Assembly: GCA_943789205.1 (NCBI GenBank)
Contig: CALSTG010000001.1
Location: forward strand, 1,664,435 to 1,728,434
Reading direction: 5' to 3'
Source: an uncultured Flavobacteriales bacterium
GTDB lineage: Bacteria > Bacteroidota > Bacteroidia > Flavobacteriales_D > Crocinitomicaceae
Length of the DNA stretch: 64,000 nucleotides
This document shows positions 51,836 to 63,601 of the stretch, piece by piece. The translations under genes and the position numbers were made by a program. The notes beneath the pieces are model-generated. The model was not told the origin of the DNA, ran no database searches, and saw nothing but the letters and a program-made list of their open reading frames with translations. Numbering within the stretch: the first letter of the stretch is position 1; every line of letters starts with the position of its first letter.

Positions 51836-52170
51836 TCACAATCATCAAAAGGAAATGTTTTGAAATCATCCTGACGCACAATACCAACAAAAGGACAATT
51901 TAAGAGCGCTGAATGCATTCCAAATAACGTTACAAATTCTTCTTTAGTCCAAAAAGGTAGTTCTGTAGTGAATACAAGAACATTTCCATTTGTTGGGTCA
52001 ATTCGTACCATCCATATTCCAGATTGTTCTTTTATGGATTGTTCTACCGATTTTATTAGGGCTTGATCAGTGGTGTTAAAATGGCCTTGCGCAAAATATT
52101 TATTAAGGTCTTGGCCAAAAGAATTAAGGCTTAAAACCGATAAAAAGAGAAAGGCTATTAAATTACGCAT
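51832..52170 (-). CDS. Small exported protein of unknown function
   Basis: 112 residues with a signal peptide (NLIAFLFLSVLSLNSFGQ). The mature ~93 residues are alpha/beta (DQALIKSVEQSIKEQSGIWMVRIDPTNGNVLVFTTEL) with Cys residues near the end (LLNCPFVGIVRQ, FDDCE) that could form a disulphide. The layout resembles a small heavy-metal-associated or PepSY-like ferredoxin-like fold, but not closely enough to name. It overlaps the NUDIX start (ATGA) and follows eno by 9 bp, so it may be part of the eno transcript. Confidence 0.6.
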   Translation of the reverse strand: MRNLIAFLFLSVLSLNSFGQDLNKYFAQGHFNTTDQALIKSVEQSIKEQSGIWMVRIDPTNGNVLVFTTELPFWTKEEFVTLFGMHSALLNCPFVGIVRQDDFKTFPFDDCE

Positions 52171-52179
52171 GAGTAGTTT

Positions 52180-53460
<1,281 letters not shown>

Positions 53461-54564
53461 TTATTTTTTATGGGATTTCATATTCTCTATGAATAAATCA
53501 AACAAATACCTCGAGTCATGTGGGCCTGCCGAAGCCTCGGGATGGTATTGAACAGAAAAAACAGGTTTGTTTTTAAGCGCAATTCCGGCAACGGTTTGAT
53601 CATTTAAATGAATGTGAGTCACCTCAATTTCATCCGAATGTTCAACACTTTCTTTTGATATTACGAAACCATGATTTTGCGATGTGATTTCTCCTTTGCC
53701 TGTTTTCAAATTTTTTATCGGATGGTTGATGCCTCGATGGCCGTTGAACATTTTTTCTGTTTTTAAGCCTTGACTCAATCCAAATATTTGATGACCTAAG
53801 CATATTCCAAAAACAGGCATCCCAGTTGATACAATTTCCTTTACAAGTGAAATAGTATCAGGCATGGCAGATGGGTCTCCTGGTCCATTGGAAAGCATAT
53901 ATCCATCTGGTTCAAATACCGCAAGTTCCTCTTTCGTTGAATTCAATGGAAATACTTTAACATGGCATCCTCTGTCTACAAGACATTGAACAATATTTCT
54001 TTTGACACCTAAATCCAACAATGAAACTTTGAATTCTACATTTTCCGGAAGTACTTCATAAGCATCTGTGGTAGTTACTTTTGAGGAAAGTTCCAATCCA
54101 TTCATCTTTGGTATTTCTAGAACCTCTTTTTTTAACTGATCTTCATCAAGGATAGAAGATGAAATAATAGCGTTCATAGCACCCTTATCTCTTATGTGCC
54201 TAACTAAAGCTCTTGTATCAATGTCAGATATACCCACAGTTTCGTGATGTACCATAAAATCTTGAAGCGATTGGTCTGCTGAAGTTCTCGAGTATCCGTC
54301 CGAGAATTTTTTAGTAATCAATCCAGAGATATTGATAGTATCTGATTCTTGTTCATTGGACTGAGTACCATAGTTACCAATGTGTGCCGTAGTCATAATA
54401 AGAAGTTGCCCATAGTATGAAGGGTCAGTGAATACCTCTTGATATCCAGTCATCCCCGTATTGAAAGCAATTTCCCCACCTGTTTTTCCAATTTTACCAA
54501 TGGCGTTACCCTTAAATACGGTCCCATCTTCTAAAACTAGAATTGCGCTGCCTTTCTCGCTCAT
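53461..54564 (-). CDS. carA: Carbamoyl-phosphate synthase, small (glutaminase) subunit
   Basis: Hydrolyses glutamine to supply ammonia to CarB for carbamoyl phosphate, a precursor of pyrimidines and arginine. The 367 residues have the N-terminal CarA domain (AILVLEDGTVFKGNAIGKIGKTGGEIAFNTGMTGYQEVFTDPSYYGQ) and the class I amidotransferase domain with the catalytic Cys in FGICLGHQIFGL and the His/Glu pair in VQYHPEASAGP. No carB is next to it. A strong terminator separates it from rplQ, so it is probably transcribed from its own promoter; a TAATTTTA near-match to the -7 box lies about 20 bp upstream. Confidence 0.96.
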   Translation of the reverse strand: MSEKGSAILVLEDGTVFKGNAIGKIGKTGGEIAFNTGMTGYQEVFTDPSYYGQLLIMTTAHIGNYGTQSNEQESDTINISGLITKKFSDGYSRTSADQSLQDFMVHHETVGISDIDTRALVRHIRDKGAMNAIISSSILDEDQLKKEVLEIPKMNGLELSSKVTTTDAYEVLPENVEFKVSLLDLGVKRNIVQCLVDRGCHVKVFPLNSTKEELAVFEPDGYMLSNGPGDPSAMPDTISLVKEIVSTGMPVFGICLGHQIFGLSQGLKTEKMFNGHRGINHPIKNLKTGKGEITSQNHGFVISKESVEHSDEIEVTHIHLNDQTVAGIALKNKPVFSVQYHPEASAGPHDSRYLFDLFIENMKSHKK

Positions 54565-54621
54565 TCAATTTTTATTTTTTGTAAAATTAGAAACTTAACA
54601 CGAATCGAAGTATTAAAACAT

Positions 54622-54652
54622 AAAAAAAGGCGATGAATTCATCGCCTTTTTT
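54622..54652. terminator. Rho-independent terminator after the ribosomal operon
   Basis: A-run, GGCGATGAA, TTCATCGCC, T-run: a perfect 18 bp palindrome flanked by A7 and T6 tracts, 30 bp past the rplQ stop. It can act on both strands and marks the 3' end of the ribosomal operon. Confidence 0.92.
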
Positions 54653-54682
54653 GAAAATATGTTTATTTCTTTCGAAAAATTC

Positions 54683-55315
54683 TTATTTATCATCTTTTTT
54701 TTCGTCTTCCGATGATGTGTCATCTTCTTTTGACGTTTCATCAGTTGCTTCAGGAGTCGCTTCTTCTTTAACTTCGCCTTTATTTTCTTCGGATGATTCA
54801 ACCTCTTCAATAACCTCGGCGGTTGTTTCTTCAACGACTTCTGATGTAACATTCTCAACAACAGCTTCTTCGATAGTTGTTTCTGCTGACGTAGATTTCT
54901 TGCCACCTCTACGCGATCTTCTTGTCGTTTTCGTCGCAGTTTCTTTTGTGTAAACTTCATTGAAATCAACCAATTCAATCATACACATTTCCGCATTATC
55001 TCCTAATCTATATCCCGTTCTAATGATTCGAGTATATCCACCATTTCTAGTTGCGATTTTCGGAGCCACTTCTCTAAAAAGCTCTGTGACGACATCTTTA
55101 TTTTGAAGGTAAGAAAAAACTGTTCTTCTAGAATGGGTTGAGTCTGTTTTTGACTTTGTAAGTAATGGTTCAACATATACACGCAAAGCTTTTGCTTTTG
55201 CAAGAGTTGTGTTGATACTTTTGTGTTCAATTAAAGAACAAGCCATGTTCGAAAGAAGACTTCTTCTGTGTCCTTTCTTTCTACTTAAGTGATTAACTTT
55301 TTTTCCGTGTCTCAT
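54683..55315 (-). CDS. rplQ: 50S ribosomal protein L17 with long acidic C-terminal tail
   Basis: The first ~118 residues are canonical L17 ([61 protein letters not shown]). A further ~90 residues are added, starting with a basic stretch ([11 protein letters not shown]) and continuing as low-complexity Glu/Thr/Ser/Val sequence ([24 protein letters not shown]). Tails of this kind occur in some Bacteroidota L17. The extension is probably disordered and outside the ribosome core. It is the last gene of the alpha-operon unit, right before the terminator. Confidence 0.96.
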   Translation of the reverse strand: MRHGKKVNHLSRKKGHRRSLLSNMACSLIEHKSINTTLAKAKALRVYVEPLLTKSKTDSTHSRRTVFSYLQNKDVVTELFREVAPKIATRNGGYTRIIRTGYRLGDNAEMCMIELVDFNEVYTKETATKTTRRSRRGGKKSTSAETTIEEAVVENVTSEVVEETTAEVIEEVESSEENKGEVKEEATPEATDETSKEDDTSSEDEKKDDK

Positions 55316-55320
55316 TATTC

Positions 55321-56313
55321 TTATTCTTTGTCAAGTTTGTATTTAGAAACATTCATTCCAAATGTTAAACCTTTATTATCTACTAAATCCTCTAGCTCAG
55401 TAAGTGATTTTTTACCGAAATTTCTGAATTTCAATAAATCTGACTTTGCATAGGATACTAAATCACCTAATGTTTCAACATCAGCAGCTTTCAAACAATT
55501 TAAGGCACGTACAGACAAGTCCATATCGACTAATTTTGTTTTTAGCAGTTGACGCATATGAAGTGAAGTTTCGTCAAATTCTTCAGTTTCTGATTTTGCA
55601 TCACTTTCTAATGTAATTCTCTCATCAGAAAATAACATGAAATGGTGAATTAAAATCTTTGCTGCTTCTTTTAATGCTTCTTTAGGGTGAATAGAACCAT
55701 CAGTCTTAATCGAAAACAGCAGTTTTTCATAATCCGTCTTTTGTTCTACACGGAAATTATCAATAGCGTACTGAACGTTAACGATAGGGGTAAAGATAGA
55801 ATCGATAAATACCGTTCCGAATGAAGCTGTAGAAGTTTTGTTTTCCTCAGCAGGAGCATATCCACGTCCTTTATTAATGTTTAATTCCATCTCAATTTTA
55901 ACAGAATTCTCCATGTGACAAATGACTTGGTCTGGATTCAAAACCTGAAATGCGCTTGTATATTTACCAATATCACCTGCAGTGAATTTATCTTGACCTG
56001 CCACAGTTAACGTAACTGTTTCTGAATCTGTTCCTTCAATTTGTCTTTTGAAACGAACTTGTTTAAGGTTAAGAATGATTTCAGTCACGTCCTCGACAAC
56101 ACCTTTGATTGTTGTAAATTCATGATCAACGCCTTGAATCTTGATAGACGTAATTGCGAAACCTTCTAAAGAAGATAATAATATTCTTCTTAGCGAGTTT
56201 CCAATTGTAATACCATACCCTGGTTCTAATGGTCTAAATTCGAATTCACCACTGAACTCGTCAGAGTGATTCATAATTACCTTATCCGGTTTTTGAAAAT
56301 CTAATATTGCCAT
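55321..56313 (-). CDS. rpoA: RNA polymerase alpha subunit
   Basis: 330 residues. The N-terminal assembly domain ([43 protein letters not shown]) dimerises and binds beta/beta-prime. The C-terminal domain ([50 protein letters not shown]) has the helix-hairpin-helix fold that contacts DNA and activators. Position between rpsD and rplQ is standard. The gap to rplQ is 5 bp. Confidence 0.98.
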   Translation of the reverse strand: MAILDFQKPDKVIMNHSDEFSGEFEFRPLEPGYGITIGNSLRRILLSSLEGFAITSIKIQGVDHEFTTIKGVVEDVTEIILNLKQVRFKRQIEGTDSETVTLTVAGQDKFTAGDIGKYTSAFQVLNPDQVICHMENSVKIEMELNINKGRGYAPAEENKTSTASFGTVFIDSIFTPIVNVQYAIDNFRVEQKTDYEKLLFSIKTDGSIHPKEALKEAAKILIHHFMLFSDERITLESDAKSETEEFDETSLHMRQLLKTKLVDMDLSVRALNCLKAADVETLGDLVSYAKSDLLKFRNFGKKSLTELEDLVDNKGLTFGMNVSKYKLDKE

Positions 56314-56324
56314 GTTAATTAAGA

Positions 56325-56930
56325 TTATTTAGAGTAAAGTTCAACAATTAATTGCTCCTTGATCGTTTCAGGAATCAATTCTCGAGATGGGATATTCATT
56401 ATAGTACCACTGTAGGTTGCATTATCCCATGTTAACCATTCGTAGACTTTAGAATTGGCACTGACGGAATTAGTAATCGCTTCAAGTGATTTTGATTTTT
56501 CACGAACACTAACAACATCTCCAACTTTAATCTGGAATGAAGGTATGTTTACAATTTCTCCATTCACAGTAATGTGTTTGTGAGAAACCAATTGTCTTGC
56601 ACCACGTCGAGTAGGGGATATGCCTAATCTGAAAACCATATTGTCCAATCTTGATTCACACAATTGAAGTAAGTTTTCACCAGTAATACCCTTCATTCTC
56701 GATGCTTTTTTAAACATGTTAGAGAATTGTCTTTCCAATATACCGTATGTATATTTTGCTTTTTGTTTTTCCCCAAGCTGGATAGAATATTCCGATTGTT
56801 TACCACGTCTCTTTGATGGGCCATGCTGACCTGGACCGTAGCTTCTTTTTTCTAACGCTTTGTCAGGGCCAAAGATTGGATCTTTGAACCTTCTAGCGAT
56901 TTTTGATTTTGGACCTGTGTATCTTGCCAT
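56325..56930 (-). CDS. rpsD: 30S ribosomal protein S4
   Basis: 201 residues. N-terminal [22 protein letters not shown] lacks the zinc-binding Cys set of the C+ form; the S4 RNA-binding domain is [49 protein letters not shown]4 is a primary 16S rRNA binder and often a translational repressor of its operon. It lies 12 bp before rpoA; the 70 bp before it (to rpsK) show no obvious structure. Confidence 0.98.
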   Translation of the reverse strand: MARYTGPKSKIARRFKDPIFGPDKALEKRSYGPGQHGPSKRRGKQSEYSIQLGEKQKAKYTYGILERQFSNMFKKASRMKGITGENLLQLCESRLDNMVFRLGISPTRRGARQLVSHKHITVNGEIVNIPSFQIKVGDVVSVREKSKSLEAITNSVSANSKVYEWLTWDNATYSGTIMNIPSRELIPETIKEQLIVELYSK

Positions 56931-57000
56931 TTTATTTAGTTTTAGATGGGAATCATGAATTAAGGCATTGTCCTTCGATGATTGTTCTCCCGGTTAAATA

Positions 57001-57387
57001 TTATACTCTTCTTCGTTTCGGAGGTCTACATCCGTTGTGTGGCATTGGTGTAACATCAACAATTTCAGTTACTTCTATACCTGAATTGTGAATAGCTCTA
57101 ATCGCTGATTCACGACCAGCACCAGGACCTTTTACAAATACTCTAACTCTTCTTAGACCAAAGTCATGCGCTTCTTTTGAACAATCCTCAGCCGCTATTT
57201 GAGCTGCATACGGCGTATTCTTTTTAGATCCTTTAAAGCCCATTTTACCTGCTGATGACCATGAGATTACCTGACCTGAAGTATTCGTCAAAGAAATAAT
57301 GATGTTATTGAAGGTAGCTTGAATGTGTGCTTCCCCAGTAGCATCTATCTTGACGTTCTTTTTCTTTTTTTGATTCGTTTTTGCCAT
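57001..57387 (-). CDS. rpsK: 30S ribosomal protein S11
   Basis: 128 residues with [44 protein letters not shown], then [18 protein letters not shown], and the signature [18 protein letters not shown] at the end. Forms part of the platform near the mRNA exit side. Lies between rpsM and rpsD in the standard order. Confidence 0.98.
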   Translation of the reverse strand: MAKTNQKKKKNVKIDATGEAHIQATFNNIIISLTNTSGQVISWSSAGKMGFKGSKKNTPYAAQIAAEDCSKEAHDFGLRRVRVFVKGPGAGRESAIRAIHNSGIEVTEIVDVTPMPHNGCRPPKRRRV

Positions 57388-57400
57388 GATAAACTATTTA

Positions 57401-57775
57401 TTATTTAGTTACTTTTTTCTTGTTAGCAACTGTTTTTCTCTTTCCTTTTCTAGTTCTAGAATTATTTTTAGTACGTTGACCTCTTAATGGAAGACCAGCT
57501 CTGTGACGGATACCTCTTACGCATCCAATATCCATAAGTCTTTTGATATTCAATTGAACTTCAGAACGAAGTTGTCCTTCTGTTTTTACTTCATTCACTG
57601 AATTTCTTATCGCTGATAATTGAGCATCGTCCCAATCTTGAACTTTAATGCTTTCATCAATTGAATTGTCTTTCAAAATCTTCTTTGAAGTACTTCTCCC
57701 TATACCGAAGATGTATGTTAAACCAACAACACCTCTTTTATTTTTGGGCAAATCTATTCCTGCAATACGTGCCAT
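57401..57775 (-). CDS. rpsM: 30S ribosomal protein S13
   Basis: 124 residues: [33 protein letters not shown], then [25 protein letters not shown] with a basic tail. S13 contacts the P-site tRNA and bridges the subunits. It lies 13 bp before rpsK. Confidence 0.98.
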   Translation of the reverse strand: MARIAGIDLPKNKRGVVGLTYIFGIGRSTSKKILKDNSIDESIKVQDWDDAQLSAIRNSVNEVKTEGQLRSEVQLNIKRLMDIGCVRGIRHRAGLPLRGQRTKNNSRTRKGKRKTVANKKKVTK

Positions 57776-57787
57776 AATTCTTACTTA

Positions 57788-57904
57788 TTAACCTTGTCTT
57801 TGTTTAAATTTCGGGTTCTTCTTATTAATCACGTAAACACGACCCTTTCGTTTTACGATTTTGCAATCTGCGCTTCTCTTTTTTACTGATGCTCTTACTT
57901 TCAT
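57788..57904 (-). CDS. rpmJ: 50S ribosomal protein L36
   Basis: A 38-residue gene between infA and rpsM, read from ATG 57904 to TAA 57788. The start [17 protein letters not shown] and end NPKFKQRQG match L36 throughout. Of the Cys/His zinc set only one Cys (Cys14) remains, so this is the zinc-free (C-) form. Confidence 0.95.
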   Translation of the reverse strand: MKVRASVKKRSADCKIVKRKGRVYVINKKNPKFKQRQG

Positions 57905-57918
57905 TGCTTTGTTATTTA

Positions 57919-58137
57919 TTATTTATAACGAAATGTTATTCTGCCTTTAGTTAAATCATATGGAGACATTTCAACTTTTACCTTATCTCCTGGTAATATT
58001 TTAATGTAATACATTCTCATTTTCCCTGAAATGTGAGCCGTAATTACGTGCTCATTCTCAAGTTTTACGCGGAACATTGCATTAGGAAGAGCTTCCTCAA
58101 TGATGCCGTCTTGTTCTATTGATGCTTGTTTCGCCAT
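57919..58137 (-). CDS. infA: Translation initiation factor IF-1
   Basis: 72 residues, an S1/OB-fold protein: [42 protein letters not shown], then [30 protein letters not shown]. Binds the ribosomal A site during initiation. It starts 2 bp after the secY stop, with no map gene between them. rpmJ follows. Confidence 0.98.
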   Translation of the reverse strand: MAKQASIEQDGIIEEALPNAMFRVKLENEHVITAHISGKMRMYYIKILPGDKVKVEMSPYDLTKGRITFRYK

Positions 58138-58139
58138 AT

Positions 58140-59480
58140 TTAAAATCCAGAATATTCGTTAGAACCTCTTCTTCCTCTCACACGAGTACCTTCCATTAAG
58201 GAATCCATGTGACGATTCAATTGGTATGTCTCAATTTGTTGAAGTGTGTCAAGTACTACACCAACCATAATTAACAATGATGTACCTCCAAAGAACATAG
58301 CAAAACCGTCATTTACTCCAGATAATTTTGCGATTGCTGGAATAATTGCGATTATCGCTAAAAATAGTGAACCTGGAAAAGTAATTCTCGAGACTACACT
58401 ATCAATGTGCTGTGCAGTTTCTTCACCTGGTCGAACACCAGGAATGAAACCACCACTTTTCTTTAAGTCGTCCGCAATCTTACTTGGATTAATCATAATA
58501 GCTGTATAGAAATACGTAAATATTACGATCAGCAATCCAAGAAGCATGTTGTAGCTAAGGCCATAAATATCCCCAAGCGTTCTTGTAAACCAATTTCCGG
58601 TTCCATCGGCAGATGCAAAAAGCATGACGGGCACAGTCATGATTGCCTGAGCAAATATGATTGGCATCACACCGCTTGCATTAACCTTAATTGGAAGATA
58701 GTTTCTAGAACCTTGGTCACTTGCAGCGCGCGCACCTACAACTCTTTTGGCTGTATTGAGCGGAATTCGTCGAACACCTTGAACAATGAGAACAGTAGCG
58801 AGTACAACCACCATAAATGCAACCATTTCGACAACTAATTTGATAAGGTTCCCTTGACCAACAGAGGCACCGAACTCAGCGAAGAATGAACCAGGAAGCC
58901 TAGATAATATTCCTACTGTTATCAATAATGAGATACCATTACCTATACCTTTTTCTGTAATTCTCTCACCTAACCAAACCGCAAACATGGCACCAGAAAT
59001 TAAAATAATTGTCGTTTGAATCCACCAAAAATTAGTAGCATCCGCTGGTATAGCACCTTTACCCGCTAAATAAAGATTAAGGTAACTTGGAGCTTGTAAA
59101 GCACAAATTGCAATGGTAAGTAGACGTGTGTAATTGTTGATTTGTTTACGACCAGACTCACCTTCATTTTGCATTTTTTGAACTGCAGGTACCGCCATTC
59201 CAAGAAGTTGCATGATAATGGAAGCACTAATATAGGGCATGATACCTAAAGCCATAATAGAAGCGTTCGTAAAACCACCTCCAGAGAATAACGATAAGAG
59301 ATTCTCTAAGGTATTGTTTTGATCACCTGATCCTTGAACCAAAGCAGCATAATTTACACCCGGCAGCACAACAAAAGATCCGATCCTATAAACGAGAATC
59401 AAACCTAATGTTAGAAGGATTCGAGAGCGAAGCTCCTCAACCTTCCATATATTCTTAATATTTTGTATAAATCTTTTCAT
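58140..59480 (-). CDS. secY: Protein translocase subunit SecY
   Basis: 446 residues forming ten membrane segments of the Sec translocon. It shows [21 protein letters not shown], the plug and ring region [90 protein letters not shown] and [38 protein letters not shown]. Works with SecE, SecG and SecA. Located between rplO and infA as usual. Confidence 0.98.
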   Translation of the reverse strand: MKRFIQNIKNIWKVEELRSRILLTLGLILVYRIGSFVVLPGVNYAALVQGSGDQNNTLENLLSLFSGGGFTNASIMALGIMPYISASIIMQLLGMAVPAVQKMQNEGESGRKQINNYTRLLTIAICALQAPSYLNLYLAGKGAIPADATNFWWIQTTIILISGAMFAVWLGERITEKGIGNGISLLITVGILSRLPGSFFAEFGASVGQGNLIKLVVEMVAFMVVVLATVLIVQGVRRIPLNTAKRVVGARAASDQGSRNYLPIKVNASGVMPIIFAQAIMTVPVMLFASADGTGNWFTRTLGDIYGLSYNMLLGLLIVIFTYFYTAIMINPSKIADDLKKSGGFIPGVRPGEETAQHIDSVVSRITFPGSLFLAIIAIIPAIAKLSGVNDGFAMFFGGTSLLIMVGVVLDTLQQIETYQLNRHMDSLMEGTRVRGRRGSNEYSGF

Positions 59481-59503
59481 GGTTCAAAAGTTGGCAAAGA
59501 TAG

Positions 59504-59950
59504 TTAGATTTTTGTACATACACCACCTTGAGCTTCAATTGCTGCAATCGCTGCCTTTGAAAATCCGTGTGCACTTACAGTGATTTTTGACTTTAACTCA
59601 CCTCTTCCTAAAACTTTCACTAGGTCGTTACTAGAAGTTAATCCGTTTTCTAAAAACGTCTCAACTGTAAATTCAGTAATTCCTTTTTCTGTTGCAAGCA
59701 TTTCTAGGCTAGCAATGTTAACCGCTTTGTATTCAACACGATTAATGTTTTTGAATCCGAATTTAGGAACACGTCTTTGAAGTGGCATTTGACCACCTTC
59801 AAAACCAATCTTAGTTTTGTAACCTGATCTTGACTTCGCTCCTTTGTGACCTCTTGTTGAGGTTCCTCCATATCCGCTTCCCTGTCCACGAGCAATTCGC
59901 TTCTCTTTTTTGACAGATCCTTTTGCTGGTGTAAGATTATGTAAACTCAT
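59504..59950 (-). CDS. rplO: 50S ribosomal protein L15
   Basis: 148 residues from ATG 59950: MSLHNLTPAKGSVKKEKRIARGQGSGYGGTSTRGHKGAKSRSGYK, then GFEGGQMPLQRRVPKFGF. I reject an ATG at 59968 because it would extend into rpmD; other Bacteroidota L15 proteins begin with M-x-L-x-x-L-x-PAKGS. Ends in a typical A-I-E-A-Q-G-G-x-C. Confidence 0.97.
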   Translation of the reverse strand: MSLHNLTPAKGSVKKEKRIARGQGSGYGGTSTRGHKGAKSRSGYKTKIGFEGGQMPLQRRVPKFGFKNINRVEYKAVNIASLEMLATEKGITEFTVETFLENGLTSSNDLVKVLGRGELKSKITVSAHGFSKAAIAAIEAQGGVCTKI

Positions 59951-59957
59951 TTTCTGT

Positions 59958-60137
59958 TTATTTTTCAATTATTTCAATAAGGTGTTTTACCTTATTAATC
60001 ATACCTAAAACTTGAGGTGTTGCCTCTTTTTCAATTTCTTGGTTTAATTTTCTAAAACCTAAGGCCTTGATTGTTGCTTTTTGATTCGCAGGTCTATTGA
60101 TTGCGCTTCTTGTTTGCTTGATTCTAATCGTACTCAT
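59958..60137 (-). CDS. rpmD: 50S ribosomal protein L30
   Basis: A 59-residue gene read from ATG 60137 to TAA 59958, too short for typical ORF cutoffs. The sequence MSTIRIKQTRSAINRPANQ, then KATIKALGFRKLNQEIEK and PQVLGMINKVKHLIEI is L30 throughout. It sits between rpsE and rplO, as expected. Confidence 0.95.
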   Translation of the reverse strand: MSTIRIKQTRSAINRPANQKATIKALGFRKLNQEIEKEATPQVLGMINKVKHLIEIIEK

Positions 60138-60149
60138 TATTTTATCGAA

Positions 60150-60668
60150 TTAACCGTTAAAAATTTTTTCTAATTCAATTCCTCTTTGTTTCGCAACAGC
60201 AACTGCATCTCTCATTTGAGCAAGTGCGTCAATTGTAGCTTTTACAACATTGTGAGGGTTTGAGGATCCTTGTGATTTTGCAAGTACGTTGGAAACACCT
60301 ACGCTCTCAAGTACTGCACGCATCGCACCACCTGCAATAACTCCAGTACCATCTGAAGCTGGCTTCAACAATACCCTTGCACCACCATACTTACCTTTTT
60401 GTGTGTGAGGAACAGTTCCTTTAGCGATTGGAACTTTGATCAAGTTCTTTTTAGCATCGTCGATACCTTTTGTTATGGCTTCAACAACTTCTTTTGCTTT
60501 ACCAAGGCCGTGACCAACAATTCCGTTTTCATCTCCAACAACAACAATTGCTGAAAAACTAAAAGTTCTACCACCTTTTGTAACTTTTGTCACCCTGTTG
60601 ATTGCAACAAGTTTATCTTTAAGTTCAATATCTGCCGCTTTGACGCGATTCATAATTTGAGCTGCCAT
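60150..60668 (-). CDS. rpsE: 30S ribosomal protein S5
   Basis: 172 residues with the double-stranded RNA-binding-like domain ([50 protein letters not shown]) and the decoding-domain segment [50 protein letters not shown]. Residues of this protein govern fidelity and spectinomycin response. 12 bp upstream of rpmD. Confidence 0.98.
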   Translation of the reverse strand: MAAQIMNRVKAADIELKDKLVAINRVTKVTKGGRTFSFSAIVVVGDENGIVGHGLGKAKEVVEAITKGIDDAKKNLIKVPIAKGTVPHTQKGKYGGARVLLKPASDGTGVIAGGAMRAVLESVGVSNVLAKSQGSSNPHNVVKATIDALAQMRDAVAVAKQRGIELEKIFNG

Positions 60669-60671
60669 AAT

Positions 60672-61025
60672 TTAAAATTTTAATCCTCCTTCTCTAGCTG
60701 ATTCAGCCAATGATTTTACTCTTCCGTGATATAAGTATCCATTTCTATCGAAAACAACATTTTCAATACCAGATTCTTTTGCTTTATCAGCAATGCCCTT
60801 ACCAACTACGGTTGCTTGAGCAGTTTTGTTTCCTTTACCCGCTTCTTCGTTTTTCAATGAACCTGAAGAGGCTATTGTTTTACCAGTTAAATCATCAATA
60901 AGTTGGGCATATATTTGCTTATTACTTCTGAATACTGATAATCTTGGAATAGTTGAAGTACCGAATACTTTCTTTCGAATTCTTCTCTTTATTTTTGCTC
61001 TTCTTAGAACTTTTCTATTTGCCAT
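60672..61025 (-). CDS. rplR: 50S ribosomal protein L18
   Basis: 117 residues: [49 protein letters not shown] and the C-terminal [30 protein letters not shown], which binds 5S rRNA. Follows rplF and precedes rpsE by 3 bp. Confidence 0.98.
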   Translation of the reverse strand: MANRKVLRRAKIKRRIRKKVFGTSTIPRLSVFRSNKQIYAQLIDDLTGKTIASSGSLKNEEAGKGNKTAQATVVGKGIADKAKESGIENVVFDRNGYLYHGRVKSLAESAREGGLKF

Positions 61026-61042
61026 TTCTTTAATCTTAAAAA

Positions 61043-61597
61043 TTATTTCTTAGCGGCAGCTTTACCTGCTTTTCTCCTTACTTCCTCTCCCATGTAACGA
61101 ACGCCTTTACCTTTATATGGTTCAGGTTTTCTTAAGGATCTGATTTTTGACGCTACTTGACCAACAAGTTGTTTGTCATGCGACTCAAGTGTAACGATTG
61201 GTGCTTTACCTTTTTCACTAACAGTACTTACCTTGATTTCAGAAGGAATCTCCAATATCACGGCATGTGAATAACCTAAAGCCAGTTCTAGTAATTGACC
61301 TTTCGCTACAGCTCTGTAACCTACACCTATTACTTGAAGTTCTTTCTTCCATCCTTCAGAGACTCCTATAATCATATTGTTTAAGAGGGCTCTGTATAAT
61401 CCATGTTTAGACCGGTGCTCTGGAGCATTTGACGACCTACTGAAAGTGATAGTGTTGTCTTCAACCTTCATGGCGATTGCCTCATCCATTTCTTGAGACA
61501 ACTCTCCTTTTTTACCTTTTACAGTAACCACTCCGTTGGTTTGAGAAATCTCAACTCCTTCTGGTACTGTTATTGGTGCGTTTCCTATTCTTGACAT
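61043..61597 (-). CDS. rplF: 50S ribosomal protein L6
   Basis: 184 residues from ATG 61597: [37 protein letters not shown], then the C-terminal [27 protein letters not shown]. An earlier ATG at 61624 would add nine residues and overlap rpsH by 16 bp, and L6 conventionally begins MSRIGxxPI. L6 sits near the sarcin-ricin loop. Confidence 0.97.
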   Translation of the reverse strand: MSRIGNAPITVPEGVEISQTNGVVTVKGKKGELSQEMDEAIAMKVEDNTITFSRSSNAPEHRSKHGLYRALLNNMIIGVSEGWKKELQVIGVGYRAVAKGQLLELALGYSHAVILEIPSEIKVSTVSEKGKAPIVTLESHDKQLVGQVASKIRSLRKPEPYKGKGVRYMGEEVRRKAGKAAAKK

Positions 61598-61608
61598 TTT
61601 TCTATTTT

Positions 61609-62007
61609 TTAATATACGTAACAAAGTACTTCGCCACCTACATTCATTTGTGTTGCTTGTTTACCCGTGACAACACCCTTTGATGTAGAAACTATTGAAA
61701 CTCCTAAACCATTTAAAACTCGTGGCATTGAATTCGAAGCTGAGTATTTTCTCAAACCTGGACGTGATGCTCTTTGAATCTTCGTGATTGCTGGAACTTT
61801 TGTTGAATCATTGTATTTCAAAGCTATTTTGATAATGCCTTGTTTGTTATCTTCTTCAAATTTGTAGTTTAAGATAAAGCCTTGATCGAATAAAATTTCG
61901 GTCATAGCTCTTTTTACATTTGAACCTGGGATATCAACAATCTTCAAACCTGCTGCACTTGCATTTCTAATGCGAGTTAAAAAATCAGCTATTGGATCTG
62001 TATTCAT
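61609..62007 (-). CDS. rpsH: 30S ribosomal protein S8
   Basis: 132 residues: DPIADFLTRIRNASAAGLKIVDIPGSNVKRAMTEILFDQGFILNYKF and the C-terminal SRPGLRKYSASNSMPRVLNGLGVSIVSTSKGVVTGKQATQMNVGGEVLCYVY. S8 binds 16S rRNA and in E. coli represses the spc operon translation. Order after rpsN is standard. Confidence 0.98.
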   Translation of the reverse strand: MNTDPIADFLTRIRNASAAGLKIVDIPGSNVKRAMTEILFDQGFILNYKFEEDNKQGIIKIALKYNDSTKVPAITKIQRASRPGLRKYSASNSMPRVLNGLGVSIVSTSKGVVTGKQATQMNVGGEVLCYVY

Positions 62008-62026
62008 TTTCTTTCTTATTAATTAA

Positions 62027-62341
62027 TTACCAACTTGCTTTTTTAACACCTGGTATTTTACCAGATAAAGCCATCTCTCTAAAAGTTACCCTCGAAATTC
62101 CAAACTGACGCATGTAACCTCTTGGTCTTCCAGTTAAACCACATCTATTGTGCTTTCTAACTTTTGAGGAGTTTGCAGGAAGCTTTTGCAATTGCATCAT
62201 CGCATCCCACTTCGCATTTTGAATTTCTTCTGATGCATCCGTTGATTTTAAAATCTTAGTTAGCTCTTCACGTTTTGCTTCGTAACGAGCTGCTAACCTT
62301 TCTCTTTTGCGCTCACGCGCTTTCATTGATTCTTTAGCCAT
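62027..62341 (-). CDS. rpsN: 30S ribosomal protein S14
   Basis: 104 residues, with [27 protein letters not shown] at the start and [41 protein letters not shown] at the end. It lacks the C-x2-C...C-x2-C zinc site (only one Cys), so it is the zinc-independent form. It is longer than the 89-residue Bacteroidota norm in the middle region. Lies between rplE and rpsH. Confidence 0.97.
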   Translation of the reverse strand: MAKESMKARERKRERLAARYEAKREELTKILKSTDASEEIQNAKWDAMMQLQKLPANSSKVRKHNRCGLTGRPRGYMRQFGISRVTFREMALSGKIPGVKKASW

Positions 62342-62344
62342 TTT

Positions 62345-62896
62345 CTATTTTTTTATAAATGGAAATCCAAATTCGTCTAATAAAGCTTTCGCTTCCTCAT
62401 CATTTTCTGCAGTAGTAACAAAAGTGATATCCATTCCAAGAATTCTATTCACCTTATCAATATCAATTTCCGGGAAAATGATATGCTCTTTTACACCGAG
62501 GTTGAAATTCCCTCTACCGTCAAAACCTTTCGGGTTGATACCTCTAAAATCTCTGGTTCTTGGAAGAGAAACAGCCAACAAGCGATCCAAGAAGTCATAC
62601 ATCTTGTCTCCACGAAGGGTGACCTTTGTTCCAATAGGCATTCCTTTTCTTAATTTGAAGTTGGAAATATCTTTTTTGGAAATAGTAGTTATCGCTTTTT
62701 GCCCAGCAATTTTAGATAAGTCTGCAGCAGCGCTATCAATTAGCTTTTTGTCAGCGACAGCATCACCCATTCCTTGGCTTAATACTATTTTTGTCAATTT
62801 TGGTACACGCATCGTTGACTTGTAACCAAACTTGTCAGTAAGTGTCTTTACAATTTCAGAATTGTACTTGTCTTTTAATCTTGGTCTGTAGCTCAT
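62345..62896 (-). CDS. rplE: 50S ribosomal protein L5
   Basis: 183 residues: [45 protein letters not shown], then [70 protein letters not shown] and the final [16 protein letters not shown]. It binds 5S rRNA and helps form the central protuberance. It starts at the stop of rplX (1 bp overlap). Confidence 0.98.
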   Translation of the reverse strand: MSYRPRLKDKYNSEIVKTLTDKFGYKSTMRVPKLTKIVLSQGMGDAVADKKLIDSAAADLSKIAGQKAITTISKKDISNFKLRKGMPIGTKVTLRGDKMYDFLDRLLAVSLPRTRDFRGINPKGFDGRGNFNLGVKEHIIFPEIDIDKVNRILGMDITFVTTAENDEEAKALLDEFGFPFIKK

Positions 62897-63213
62897 TACT
62901 TAATCACCTCCCCTGATTTCTTTGAATATCTTGTTAATTTTCCTTTCTCGTCTTCACGTTTACCAGTTCTTGTTGCTTCACCATTTACAACTAACATAAG
63001 ATTAGATATGTGGATAGTGCCTTCAAGCTCTTCAATACTACCTTGTGGATTATTCGCACTAGGCTTAACGTGTTTTTTAATCATGTTTAAGCCCTCAACT
63101 GTAGCACGCAGCTTTTCACGGTCGATTCCAAGAACTTTACCTTCTTGACCTTTAGACTCTCCAGTGATTGCCTTTACGGTATCACCAATTTTGATATGTA
63201 GTTTCTTTTGCAT
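62896..63213 (-). CDS. rplX: 50S ribosomal protein L24
   Basis: 105 residues with the KOW motif near the start ([52 protein letters not shown]) and IHISNLMLV later. An early assembly protein that binds the 5' part of 23S rRNA. Follows rplN by 10 bp. Confidence 0.98.
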   Translation of the reverse strand: MQKKLHIKIGDTVKAITGESKGQEGKVLGIDREKLRATVEGLNMIKKHVKPSANNPQGSIEELEGTIHISNLMLVVNGEATRTGKREDEKGKLTRYSKKSGEVIK

Positions 63214-63223
63214 TTTATACTTT

Positions 63224-63592
63224 TTAAAGCACTTCAGGTGCTAGTGAAACAATCTTCATAAAGTTATTTTCTCTAAGCTCTCTTGCAACAGGGCCGAAAA
63301 TACGTGTTCCTCTCATTTCTCCTGTTTGGTTAAGGATTACACAAGCATTGTCATCAAAACGGATGTAAGAACCATCAGGTCTTCTTATTTCCTTCTTTGT
63401 ACGAACAACAACCGCTTTTTGAACTGTTCCTTTTTTTACTTGACCATTAGGCATGGCACTTTTAACGGTAACCACGATTTTATCACCAATAGAAGCATAT
63501 CTTCTTTTTGTACCGCCTAATACACGAATACATAAAACCTCTTTGGCTCCTGAATTATCTGCTACTCCTAGTCTTGATTCTGTTTGTATCAT
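63224..63592 (-). CDS. rplN: 50S ribosomal protein L14
   Basis: 122 residues: [54 protein letters not shown], and ending [29 protein letters not shown]. Near the factor-binding and inter-subunit region. Follows rpsQ by 9 bp. Confidence 0.98.
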   Translation of the reverse strand: MIQTESRLGVADNSGAKEVLCIRVLGGTKRRYASIGDKIVVTVKSAMPNGQVKKGTVQKAVVVRTKKEIRRPDGSYIRFDDNACVILNQTGEMRGTRIFGPVARELRENNFMKIVSLAPEVL

Positions 63593-63601
63593 TATACAAG
63601 T

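Noticed and set aside
54633..54953. Ser/Val-rich + strand frame opposite the L17 tail
   Set aside because: Antisense of repetitive Glu/Thr/Ser codons; overlaps the terminator and a confident gene.
54613..54978. Lys/Arg-rich frame on the minus strand within the rplQ tail
   Set aside because: Alternative frame of low-complexity codons, runs through the terminator; no homology pattern.
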